Positions 23,201-32,000 of a stretch of 45,967 nt of DNA are shown one piece after another (position 1 is the first letter of the stretch; each line of letters begins with the position of its first letter). The notes beneath the pieces are model-generated. The model saw only the letters and a program-made list of their open reading frames with translations, was not told the DNA's origin and made no database searches. Made by a program: the position numbers and the translations under genes. This stretch comes from Ectocarpus siliculosus. Its lineage: Eukaryota > Sar > Phaeophyceae > Ectocarpales > Ectocarpaceae. The stretch lies in the NCBI GenBank assembly GCA_000310025.1, contig FN649746.1:1172093-1218059 (forward strand). The letters run 5' to 3'.

Positions 23201-25290
23201 GTGGTAAATCGGCACTTACAGGGACAATTGGGACGTCCCAGAGATGCATAAATTTAGAAACGCTTCGGAATACGATAAACCATGCTTGTATATTGCGTAC
23301 ACCGAGGAACGATAAAACATCTTTGCTAGGAACGGGCAAAAAGTACGTTGCACGACAGTCACAAGACAAAGAGAAGAGAGAATTGAGTCAAGCGGTGACC
23401 GACTGCTGTAAAACGGGGAACGCGGGAGAACCAAAACCTTGAACACTCACGTCAGCGAAGCTGTATGCCCGCTGGTGCATCTGCATCTCCCCGGAGAGGA
23501 CTCCCGGCGTGTCCACCAGGGTTATGTTCTCCAGAAACGGAGAGGTAGAGATGGCAGCATCAAGCTTGTCCAGGAGTCTGCGCGACGAGGGTACACAAGG
23601 GTAGGTGTGTAAGCCGTTGGGTGTTGCCGTGGTTGCTGTTGTTGCTGCTGCTGTTGCTGCGTTTGCAGCTGTTGTGGTTGTTGCTGTGGTTGCTGCCACT
23701 GCTGCTGATGCTGCGGTTGCTGCGGCGGTGCGACCATTCTTTTCGGTGCTGCTGTGAAAACCTCGTTTTCATTCCTTTTCTTGACGAACACACGCACGCT
23801 CGAGACGATTATATTATCGTCGCGAAATTGACTCAGATCTAACTCTTGCACGCCCCCACCAGCTCTATGAGTGTACAACCAGAGGTGTACCAATCCTTTC
23901 CTGAAGTTTCCAACACTGGCGGCTACGGTTTAAGAGAGACTATTTAAGACAAAGTACCGATTTAAGATAGTCAAACTGACTTGTCACGACCATGAGAAAT
24001 ACATACATTTCACAGCAGTACGGTCGGTCTGAGAGAAAACCGGATTCAAGAGAGAAATACTGGCTTGTCACGACCCTCTCTTAAACCGTAGCCGCCACTG
24101 TAGACTTGAGTAGAAATCAAAACCACAACACCACAACGCCAGAAAAAAAGGCAACAATATCTCACCCGGGTCCGAATCGACTCAGCCCCTCGTACGGGAG
24201 TTCCTTGACGACCGCGAGGATGTTTCCCTCCACCGGGCGGTCTTCCTGGCCATGAATCACCACCGTAAACTTGTCCGTTGTCGGCTCTGAGATCAGTTCC
24301 CCCACCAAAAAATATTTTTTTTACGACAAAGTGAAATAAAAAAATGCGGCCAAGCGGAGACCTGTTAGAGGCGTTCTGAAATATTTTTCGCAAGTACGAG
24401 GTTCTGACTTATTTCGTAAGTTTGATGTATTATCACCCCTTTCCACCTCGGGAATATCGTCCGCTTGAAAATCAATAACAGCAACAGCAGTAACGACAAC
24501 AACCACAAAGACGACACGAGGGGGTTCTCCTCTCAACTCACCGGGACCAACGTTCATGTTCGGGAAGTCGGCTCCGAGCAAGTGGCGGATGAACTGCCCA
24601 AGCAATGCCCCCCCAAATAGAAAAAACGAACAAGCGAATCAGCCCGACGGTAAACGCGAGTACAGACTAGAGGTTAGAGGTGAGCATCAGAGGACATGAG
24701 ACACAACACGAGAAGCAGGAAGGGAACAGCAGGTGACGGCAAAGGAAAACGAGCATCCAAACTACTGTTCTCTGCTGTACGCAAACCTTCCGCGTGGACT
24801 GCGCTCGTATCCCGACGGCAGATGTTACATCTCCCTCAAGGCCCATACGGCGTCTCTGTGAGTGTGAGCGTGCGTATGTGCTGGGTGACCACACGCGGCG
24901 GTAGTAGCCCTCAGACTAGCCTCTCTCGCCTGCCCGCAACGCCGGGGCCGAGAACACCTCACCGTGTGTCCTGCCGCACTCCCTTACCACGGCTATTCCC
25001 GCGAAAAACGATCCCACCTCCACCATCACCAACACTAAACGTGGTACTTGCCATGAGTTACTTGCTGGTTTTCACAGCCTTAGCATTTTGGCTTCGACAG
25101 TGTCGTGCCCAAACAACAGCTGCACTCCGTTATGCCGTATACCGTAGTCTGTAACCGTACCGTGGTCTTTCCCGTGGAGTACTGCCCGATCACCAGGACC
25201 TGGCTCTTGGCTTCTAGCTCCGTGTCAGTGATGGCGTCGTAGTGAAACTGCCCGAAGAAGAACGCCTCTTCCACCAGGCGGAGCTTTTTC
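16742..25290 (-). CDS. EHD: EHD-family dynamin-like ATPase, 5' exon(s) missing
   Basis: EHD proteins are dynamin-like ATPases that oligomerise on and tubulate endosomal membranes. Minus-strand exons: 25290-25161, 24593-24542, 24286-24166, 23577-23451, 23083-22997, 21881-21795, 20369-20268, 19181-19042, 18110-18023, 17436-17284 and 16837-16742 (TAA). All ten junctions agree in phase and use GT...AG, giving 393 aa. Motifs in order: [21 protein letters not shown]-loop [20 protein letters not shown], switch [15 protein letters not shown]3 [28 protein letters not shown]4 [34 protein letters not shown], a helical [16 protein letters not shown] segment, then [10 protein letters not shown] and [12 protein letters not shown]. 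The product ends soon after [11 protein letters not shown], so there is no C-terminal EH domain. The first exon shown begins in phase 2, so upstream exon(s) encoding the N-terminal helix, and perhaps an N-terminal EH domain, remain unidentified. A weak candidate lies at about 25413-25362. The introns are rich in inserted elements. Confidence 0.9.
17170..17283. repeat. (CAA)/(CAC)-rich low-complexity tract in EHD intron
   Basis: Irregular CAA, CAC and AAC triplets begin at the donor side of the last EHD intron (minus-strand GTTGTT-rich). No coding meaning is inferred. Confidence 0.7.
18513..18734. mobile_element. TA-flanked MITE family, copy 4
   Basis: A 222-bp copy from taccgtataggttgcataag to cgcaacctacggta. 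The interior has gattttcgaagctcgat, tcgtcgagagctttccgaaaa and gagcttgaaaatcggtccag. It lies in the EHD intron between the exons at 19042 and 18110 and closely matches copy 5. Confidence 0.9.
19143..19330. repeat. Tandem duplication of a splice acceptor and exon start in EHD
   Basis: Two copies of about 80 bases: 19143-19225, which holds the start of the EHD exon 19181-19042 with its acceptor, and about 19250-19330. They share gcgattcctg at one end, cctggtcgaaaaaacacgac, and a (AAC)-rich gacaacaac end. On the minus strand both copies show ttcgaccag followed by an exon-like start, AHEKLF in the working copy and AYDRLS in the duplicate. The duplicate lacks a clear donor and runs into low complexity, so it looks like a decoy or dead exon. 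Confidence 0.75.
19994..20213. mobile_element. TA-flanked MITE family, copy 5
   Basis: A 220-bp copy from TACCGTAGGTTGCATAAGAT to acacaacctacggta. The interior shares long stretches with copy 4 (aaaagcagtgacggt, gcgttggaa, cctcttcgtcgtggagtaat). It lies in the EHD intron between the exons at 20268 and 19181. Confidence 0.9.
20541..20660. repeat. Tandem repeat, about 55-bp unit, in EHD intron
   Basis: Two to three imperfect units, each containing ttttcagttttcgggacgca, then tttattttcagt and tgggtgctttc or tgggtgttttc. The region is T-rich and non-coding. Confidence 0.7.
21000..21789. repeat. Cluster of nested inverted repeats (hairpin-forming) in EHD intron
   Basis: Multiple copies, in both orientations, of motifs such as caattggaggaacaac, caggcaacaa and gagaagacaagaga fill the intron between the exons at 21795 and 20369. 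The best stem pairs 21618-21645 with 21662-21689: 28 bases with one mismatch and a 16-base loop. Another perfect 10-base stem is cagaataatt/aattattctg near 21123-21160. Direct copies of gaggaacaacatgacgggaa occur at about 21477 and 21520. This would be a highly structured RNA if transcribed. Confidence 0.8.
21940..22070. repeat. 65-bp tandem duplication in EHD intron
   Basis: Two adjacent copies each carry atagcgtg, a T run, tcactg.cggca or tcactgttggca, and tctctcgtccacagt. They lie upstream (in gene sense) of the exon at 21881, in the intron that also holds MITE copy 6. Confidence 0.8.
22302..22520. mobile_element. TA-flanked MITE family, copy 6
   Basis: A 219-bp copy from tgccgtaggttgcataagat to gcgcaacctacggta. 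The arms include gggccgactttcaaacc and gctttggaattcggtccagg, more diverged than in copy 2. It lies in the EHD intron between the exons at 22997 and 21881. Confidence 0.88.
23914..24100. mobile_element. hAT-like non-autonomous element, 187 bp
   Basis: The terminal inverted repeats are 25 bases with one mismatch: left 23914-23938, right 24076-24100. Read inward, the right-hand end begins CAGTGGCGGCTACGG. A CAGTGGCGG-type terminus is typical of hAT elements, but the 8-bp flanks (gtttccaa and tagacttg) do not match, so no target duplication is visible. The interior carries a second inverted motif around ttgtcacgacc. It lies in the EHD intron between the exons at 24166 and 23577. Confidence 0.75.
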
Positions 25291-26437
25291 CTTGGGAAAA
25301 CCACGGAAGAACAATCATGCGCGACGGTATATGCACGAAAGCGAAGATGTGGTCGTTACCCTCTAACCCCGATCGATCGATAATGAACGAATAGGACACG
25401 ACCTGCGGTTGATGGAATCGAACGTATGTACGGACATGGCAAGGGAAAATAAATCTGTCGGGCTGCAAACATTCCCCCTCGCAGACAAGGTCTTCCGACA
25501 TATCGACCTCTTTACACCGGTGTCCTCGATCGTTTACGCGTTATCTCGCACCCTGTGGCTCTCACAAACAAAAAAAGTCGCCACTTTTGGAAACATCCAA
25601 CGAGAAAAACGACCAGCTGGCGGGGGGTGTCCTCATCACCGCGAATGGCCGCGTGCGGTGTTTCAGGCCAGATGGACCCTGGCATCCTAAAGGGACCTAT
25701 GGCTCTCGCCTACCAAGCTACACTGCTCGAAAATCGCCGTGAATTCTGATCCGTTTGGCATGGTCTGCAGAGAGGCCGACCCTCGCATCCCTGGACGAAG
25801 CCGGAATGGGGGATGCCATCGTTCTCGCCAACCAGCCTCGCGGGAGGTTTGGCCAGCCGCAAACCGCCGCTAACATGTGTCGGCGGCCGCACGCGCGTGA
25901 GACCTTTGTTGGTGCAACTCCGCGCCTTCCCGCACAGTCAACGATGATGGCATAACCTCTGTTGATCAACATGAACCGCCGTACTCCTTCCAGAACAAGA
26001 ATAACTCAACACATGGTTTCTCTCGGGGGGGGGCGAACTTGGACCCCCAACAGCATACCCCCCCCCACACACGTACTTCCCAGATCGGATATCGTACCCA
26101 AGTACCAAACACAACCTCCACGGCCCTGCAGTCTAAAGAAACGGGAAGGAGCATGTCGTCGGGGTTTCGTCCACCGGGCTCGAGGGAGGCATTCGTTATA
26201 CCCGTAACCGTCATTGGTTGGGTGTTAGGGCGGACGGAAGAGAGCCGCTGGTGAAAAAGTACGACATGTGTTTGGGGGTATGCTGCTCCGTCCGGCGCAG
26301 CAAGTGTAGGTAGCATGTTCCCGGGGTTGTGGTACTTAGGTTTCCGCTGCTTTGCATGGTCGGACCCTCTCGAACGGCATTGTGAGTTTGTCTGGGGCTG
26401 GGTTGTGACCGCTGGAACCTGGGAGGAAGTACTTGAA
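25291..26437. other. Upstream flank of EHD, probably holding its missing 5' exon(s)
   Basis: The minus strand must contain at least one more EHD coding exon ending in phase 2. The best splice-bounded candidate is about 25413-25362 (acceptor caaccgcag, donor GTAACG), but its peptide is not diagnostic. Minus-strand frames at 25972-25710 have no recognisable EH domain. On the plus strand I see nothing coding. Confidence 0.4.
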
Positions 26438-26605
26438 TACCGCAGGTTGCGCAAGATAGCACACCCCCTGGACCGATTTTCAAAGCTCGATTGCTCCACG
26501 ACGAAGAGGATGCCCAAAACAAAGGATACGCTTTCGGAGAGCTCTCGACGGAACGGTTTCAATTTCGCCGTTTTCGGCGCCGTCATTGATTTTCTCTGTT
26601 GTCGT
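26438..26605. mobile_element. TA-flanked MITE family, copy 7 (right end lost)
   Basis: The left end (taccgcaggttgcgcaagat), the arm ccctggaccgattttcaaag and the interior ctctcgacggaacggttt are intact. The expected right arm (gctttgaaaatcggtcc...cctacggta) is absent after about 26605. It is therefore a truncated copy in the spacer between EHD and SCAPER. Confidence 0.8.
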
Positions 26606-27203
26606 GATATTTTCGCACTCTCTGGCATGGGCTACGTGCACGTGTCCAGATGCACCAACTCAAGAGCCAAACTTCTAACGTCAGCAACTTGCTAATGGCG
26701 TCCGCGAACAACTACGCGCGTGCTGTCCGTTTTGGAAAGCCTGCGTACGGCTGGTATAGAACACCGATGCGATGGAACGACGTTTTGGTTTTGGAAATCC
26801 TCCGAGCAGTCAAGTTGACGCCCCCCCTGCGTTCAAGATGGTTTGTCTGCTGCCCATCTTCGTGCCCCCCCCCCTGGACAGACACACCTGTACACGTTTT
26901 GAAGCGCTCCGATAACTCTCTGAGAGGCCTCATCCCGCGGCGTCACGTGGAACCGCTGCCCGTCCCTGCCCGTGCCTGCTGCCGCCGCACGATCAATCAA
27001 TTCAATCAAGATGAACCAACACACATCATGCAGCGGTAGTGCTGTCGGAGAAAAAATGTAAAAACGCCGGTTGGGCCGCGACTGCTACATGCACACATTT
27101 TCTCTCCCTTCCCTCCTCTCCTTCGTATGCATTTGGAGCACGGATGCGGCACTCTAACTCTCAGTTGTTCGTGAATCAAATGTGGGTGCAGCAGTATGCA
27201 TAT

Positions 27204-27398
27204 AGTCGTGGTCCCGGTTTAGCGGTCCATCGTGTCACAGAATGTAAAAACCGCTATTGAGAGCATCGCCGCTGAACCGGATTGGCAGTTATATTGTACC
27301 ATAGTTTCACTACCGAGGTGCAGCCTTGCCACGAGATTTTGGGACCGCTATTCAGGGCATACCGCTAAACAGGGAACCGCTAAACCGGGACCACGACT
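27204..27398. mobile_element. Inverted-repeat element, 195 bp, perfect 23-bp ends
   Basis: The left end, agtcgtggtcccggtttagc continuing ggt, is the exact reverse complement of the right end at 27376-27398. The interior repeats accgctatt and ccgctaaac motifs, giving further short internal repeats. There is no ORF. It is a likely MITE, single copy in this window, with perfect ends suggesting recent activity. It lies in the spacer between EHD and SCAPER. Confidence 0.8.
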
Positions 27399-28019
27399 GT
27401 GTGCATGTCCGATGTCGGAACACTGCGTTGTGTTCAACTGGAACGTTTCAGAGTTCTACATTTCGAAAATAAACTGGTTCCCGACGAAATCCTTTGGCAA
27501 TGCACATGCCTCTGTGGATTTTTGATGCTGGCTATAGACTAGTCTTTATTGACAGGTGTAGATATGCAGCACAGCAGTGTGCTATATATATATATATGAT
27601 GGTGATACCACACGTCAATGCGTCTCTCCGTGAGGGCCAGCAGAATCTAATATGGAGTCATGCAGCGGTGCGTGCCACATGGAGGGCCTAACGTATTATT
27701 TTATCGGAATCTCCACACAACTCCACAATCACACCTCTGCCCATGCTGAAGATAGGTGCCCGGGCGCAGAAGAGAGACAGAGCGAACCACGCCTGCGGCG
27801 TGCGTGTTGGTGCGTGCGGTGGCTGTTGGCAGTGTGCAACAGCAACGAGGCGGCTGGATGTCACAAGTAGCAAGCGGGGGGCACCGTCTCGCGAAATCGG
27901 GTACCCCGGGGTGCAACTTGCCAGGCACCGCTGACAGTACTACACGACACTAACACGCACGTCGGTTTTTATGGTCGTCATGCGAGACAAGGTGAGCTTG
28001 ATTGTGCGTGGTGGATGAC

Positions 28020-28080
<61 letters not shown>

Positions 28081-28815
28081 GGGGGTGAAAGGAACGGTGG
28101 CTAGATTTCTTAGATATGCGTTGATGCACCGCAAAACTCAGCTGCGCAAATTCCGTTTGCCCCCCTCTACCGCCTTGTACGAAAGATCTGCAGGATCTGC
28201 GTGATGATGTTTCACTCAGCCCACAGAGTGCAGAACATCCCCCTTCTTTTGCCCGTTGACAATCGATAGGACCGGCCGGAAACGCGCACTTGCGTGTGTC
28301 GAAAAACGTCCTCCCACCGATGATGCATAGTTCGAGGTATTATCCTCCCACGAATATACATACATGACATCAGGCTGTTGAGCGTACAGCAGTACATATC
28401 CTGAACAAACTGCCTGGTGTGTTACAAAGCAGTCGGTCCACCGCCGCAGTGCAAGCGTGGTTATGTACTACATCTGCAAATGTACAGCGTTAAGTTTTTC
28501 GACGCACGCAGCGAGTGCGGGTGTACGAAAAAAAACTGCCCCTGAAAAAGATTAATCTACACTATGTACAGTATATAGGGAAGACCGCACTTTACCACAA
28601 CATGATAGCAGCAGAGTTTATGTCGTGGAGGCCAATGCAGTAGACTATGTATGTGTAGTATTGTTGTTTATTTTCTACATGGCGTGTCCTTCATCGTTAA
28701 GCCAACGCCAACACGGTTAATGCCATATCTGGAGGACCTTATGTATCCCATCCCTTTTGTCTCTTTGTTTCCACGACCCCCCGACCCGGCTTTCCGCAAA
28801 GCCGAAAGAGAAATA
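27399..28815. other. SCAPER upstream spacer and probable promoter/5' UTR
   Basis: No coding frame is supported. Contents: a TATATATATATA run at about 27585-27597, a long (CT)n tract at 28021-28077, and AT-rich sequence before the SCAPER start. A frame open from 28651 precedes the chosen ATG at 28816, so an upstream in-frame start cannot be excluded. Confidence 0.5.
28021..28077. repeat. (CT)n microsatellite
   Basis: About 28 uninterrupted CT dinucleotides lie some 740 bases upstream of the SCAPER start codon. It is polymorphism-prone. Confidence 0.95.
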
Positions 28816-29001
28816 ATGAGCGAACAGGCGGCTGCTGCTGCGGCTGCTGTCGCGGGGGCGACAGCGGTAGCGGTAGCGGAAGAGACCGCCCCGGCTCACG
28901 GCGGCACTCCAGAGGAAGGACTCTCAGAGTCGGAATCAATAGCAGTCAGCCGAGAGGGGAGACAACCACAGCAGGTGGAGCAGCCGCAGCAACAGCAGCA
29001 T

Positions 29002-29037
<36 letters not shown>

Positions 29038-32000
29038 AAACAGCAGCAACAGGAACCCCCATCGCCCTCGCCCTCGGCCGATGGCGTCGGCGTCAACAGC
29101 CGCAGTCGCAACAGCAGCGACACCATGCCTCCTCCTCCCCCCGTGCCGACCCCCCCTTCCGGTACGCCGAAGAAGCGCCCGGGCTCGGTCCAGCGCTTGC
29201 TCGAAAAGGAAGGCCACGACGCCCGCAACGTAATCAGCTGGCTGGTCCCAAACCGTGCGAACGGCGGCGCTGGAGGCATCGTGGTCGACGCAAGGAGCGA
29301 CGGCGGGGCGATAGGGGGAGCTGCTGGGAGGGGAGGGGGAGCTCAGCAGCAGCAGCCGCAGCAGCAACTGCGGCGGGGGGGGGGGGGGGGGGGGGGAAAT
29401 CCCCACGGGGCCAGGGGGCCAAAAAACCACAAAAATCGGGGGGTCCCCCCCCAAAAAGGGGGGCCCCCGGGGGAAAAAAGGGGAAAAAAAGAGGGGGGGG
29501 GGGGGGGGGGGGGGGAGGAAAAACCGGGGGGGGAAGAAAAAAAGGGGTTTAAACTTTTTTTTTTAGGTTTTTCCCCCCCCCTCTTCGGGGGGCCCCCCAC
29601 CCCCGCTTATAAATATCCCCCCCAAAAAAACCCCCCGGGGGGCCCTTTTTTNNNNNNNNNNNNNNNNNNNNNNNNNNNNNNNNNNNNNNNNNNNNNNNNN
29701 NNNNNNNNNNNNNNNNNNNNNNNNNNNNNNNNNNNNNNNNNNNNNNNNNNNGGGGGGGGGGGGGGGGGGCGGGCAAGTCGCGACGGGTCGAGGGAGCGAG
29801 AGTACAGCAGTAGTCGGTGAGTCGCACCGTAGAATGCGGAGCAGCAGGAGGAAGAAGGGGAAGAAGAGGAGGAGGAGGAGGAGGAGGAGGAGGAGGAAGA
29901 GCAGGGGGAGGAGGAAACAATGGAGTTTAACCTTGCTTTTCGAGCTTGTTCCCCAGCCATCATCGTGTGCACACCAACCTCGGCTATCATATATCCACAC
30001 AAGACAACACCCCCGGTGGCCACTTTTTTGGCGTTTTAAACTGTTGTCAACGGGATTGTGATTCTATCGGGGGATCGGGGGTGGTATATTCGACGACCCT
30101 GTTACTTTATCTGAATACCATAGTATGAGTGGTGGGGTGTTTTTCTTGCGTGGAACACGATACGTCTGGCTCGTCGAGTACACCAGAGCGGAGAAGCAAC
30201 CTGCCCCAACTGCCCGCTACTCAGAATATGTGCGAGTAGAAGTTCGATGCCTCCCTCGAACTACAATATTGAGCGAATGTACCAAACCGCGACAAACGCT
30301 GTAAGGAAACTACGGAAGGGTGGGGTGGGGGGGGGGGGGGTTGTCCCGCTGTGCGTTTCACGTCCCTGCAGTACTCACGGGATGCCCGTGCAACCACGCA
30401 TCAGTTCTTCTTGCTAACACCCACCTTTTCATGACTCCCAGCTATGAAGCGATAAACACAAGACCCAATATTAATGATACTGGGGTGTTTATGCCGTCGA
30501 CACAACATCTGGGTAACGCTAACAAGTTGTATTGACGCACCACCATAAAAGGCAGGACGGTACAATGACGACGATAAATTCATCAAATGAAAAATGGTCA
30601 CGAGAACTACGTACTAGCATTGCCAAAATATTGAACTACAATTCTTCATTTGCAATATTCCAGTATATGGAATGCATCGACCTCGCCCGCGTGAATGTTT
30701 TGTTCGAGTGCGTTAAATACATCCCCCGCTGCTGGGAACCAACGTCCTGACTAACCACGGGTGCAGCTTGAAAATAGAAGACGAAATTTTGCCTCCCGTA
30801 CATCAAGGGGGTGTAGCTCAAATGGTAGAGCGGTTCATTAGCATTGAACAGGTAGGGAGATCGATGCTCTCCACCTCCACTTTTTTTTTTTCCGTGTGCA
30901 CGGCAGTGTACTCGCTCGATTTTTGTTTCCGGGTACTGCTGTATTCAACTTGCTGTGTTTTGTATGCATACTTGTATGATGTGTATCGGAAATTCTGACT
31001 GTGTCCTTGTGTTAGTTGATCCCGTGATTGTGGGGGCAACCCCAGCGATCTAACTGTTTCTTCGTTGACTTTATTGTTCAGAGTTCAACTCTACCGCAAC
31101 ATGATGTTTGTCAATAATAACAAGTACCATTGAACATCAATTCTTCGTGCAGAGCACAAAAAGGCTACAGCACGCGAGTGTTCAGAAAATGCGAAACGAG
31201 TACAGGGAGTGTCTTCCATTATCCCGCCCCTGCACGAGATTCCAGGCCAGACCGTTAGAGAAATAAATATATATTGTTGTGGTTGTTGTTGTGGATATTG
31301 TCTAACATTAAAAACCGTTTCGGTCTCCGCTCAGTACCTTCTAATGTCGTGCTGGTCCAACTGACGCGGACACCTTCCGTGGCTGCAAGCCAACTACCCC
31401 AAGAAACACCTATAATATACTTCACATCTTGCTATTTTGTTCGTGTTTTTTTGTGTCAAATGCACGCTGACACGCACACGCAGAAGGAAGAGTCCCATGT
31501 CCAGTCCGTTCAAGGGCTCCAACGGCAGCCTTTCGTCGTCGAAGAGGGCCCCAAGCTGTCGGGGAAACAGCGGCAGCGACTCCACGGCGCAGGGGTTCAA
31601 CCAACGCCTGTGGGGATATCTCTTTCGGAACGTCAATCGGTGAGTTTTGTTTTGTTGTATTTTTGCTCGAGTTCTTTCCGGGCGTGATTGTTTTGTCCAA
31701 ACGCAAGTTTTCGTTTTTTTTACTGTCTTGTTGCCTTCTCATCGTTTTGAGTTGCACGATTCTTGTGACTTGTTGGAAACAACATTTTTGCATATCGTTG
31801 TCAAGATTGTTTTGGATATCGATGTTTTTTTTTCTCAAGTTTCGGTTTTATTTTTCTTCTCTTTGGTTGTGCTTCTTCTTGTTTTGCAGCGATCGTTGTG
31901 CAGCATCGACCAGTGTGCAGAAGGTCAACTCAAGAAACCTCAGAAACGGTGCCCATCATTCCAAGATTTCTTGTCACGATTTTGTTTTAGTCGTCGTCCG

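Noticed and set aside
24696-25154. 152-aa plus-strand ORF opposite the EHD gene
   Set aside because: Lies in an EHD intron, has no family resemblance and no splice signals in keeping.
29985-30050. Possible eighth MITE copy (cacacaagacaacaccccc near 29997)
   Set aside because: Only about 25 bases resemble the arm of copy 3; neither the right arm nor the core is present.
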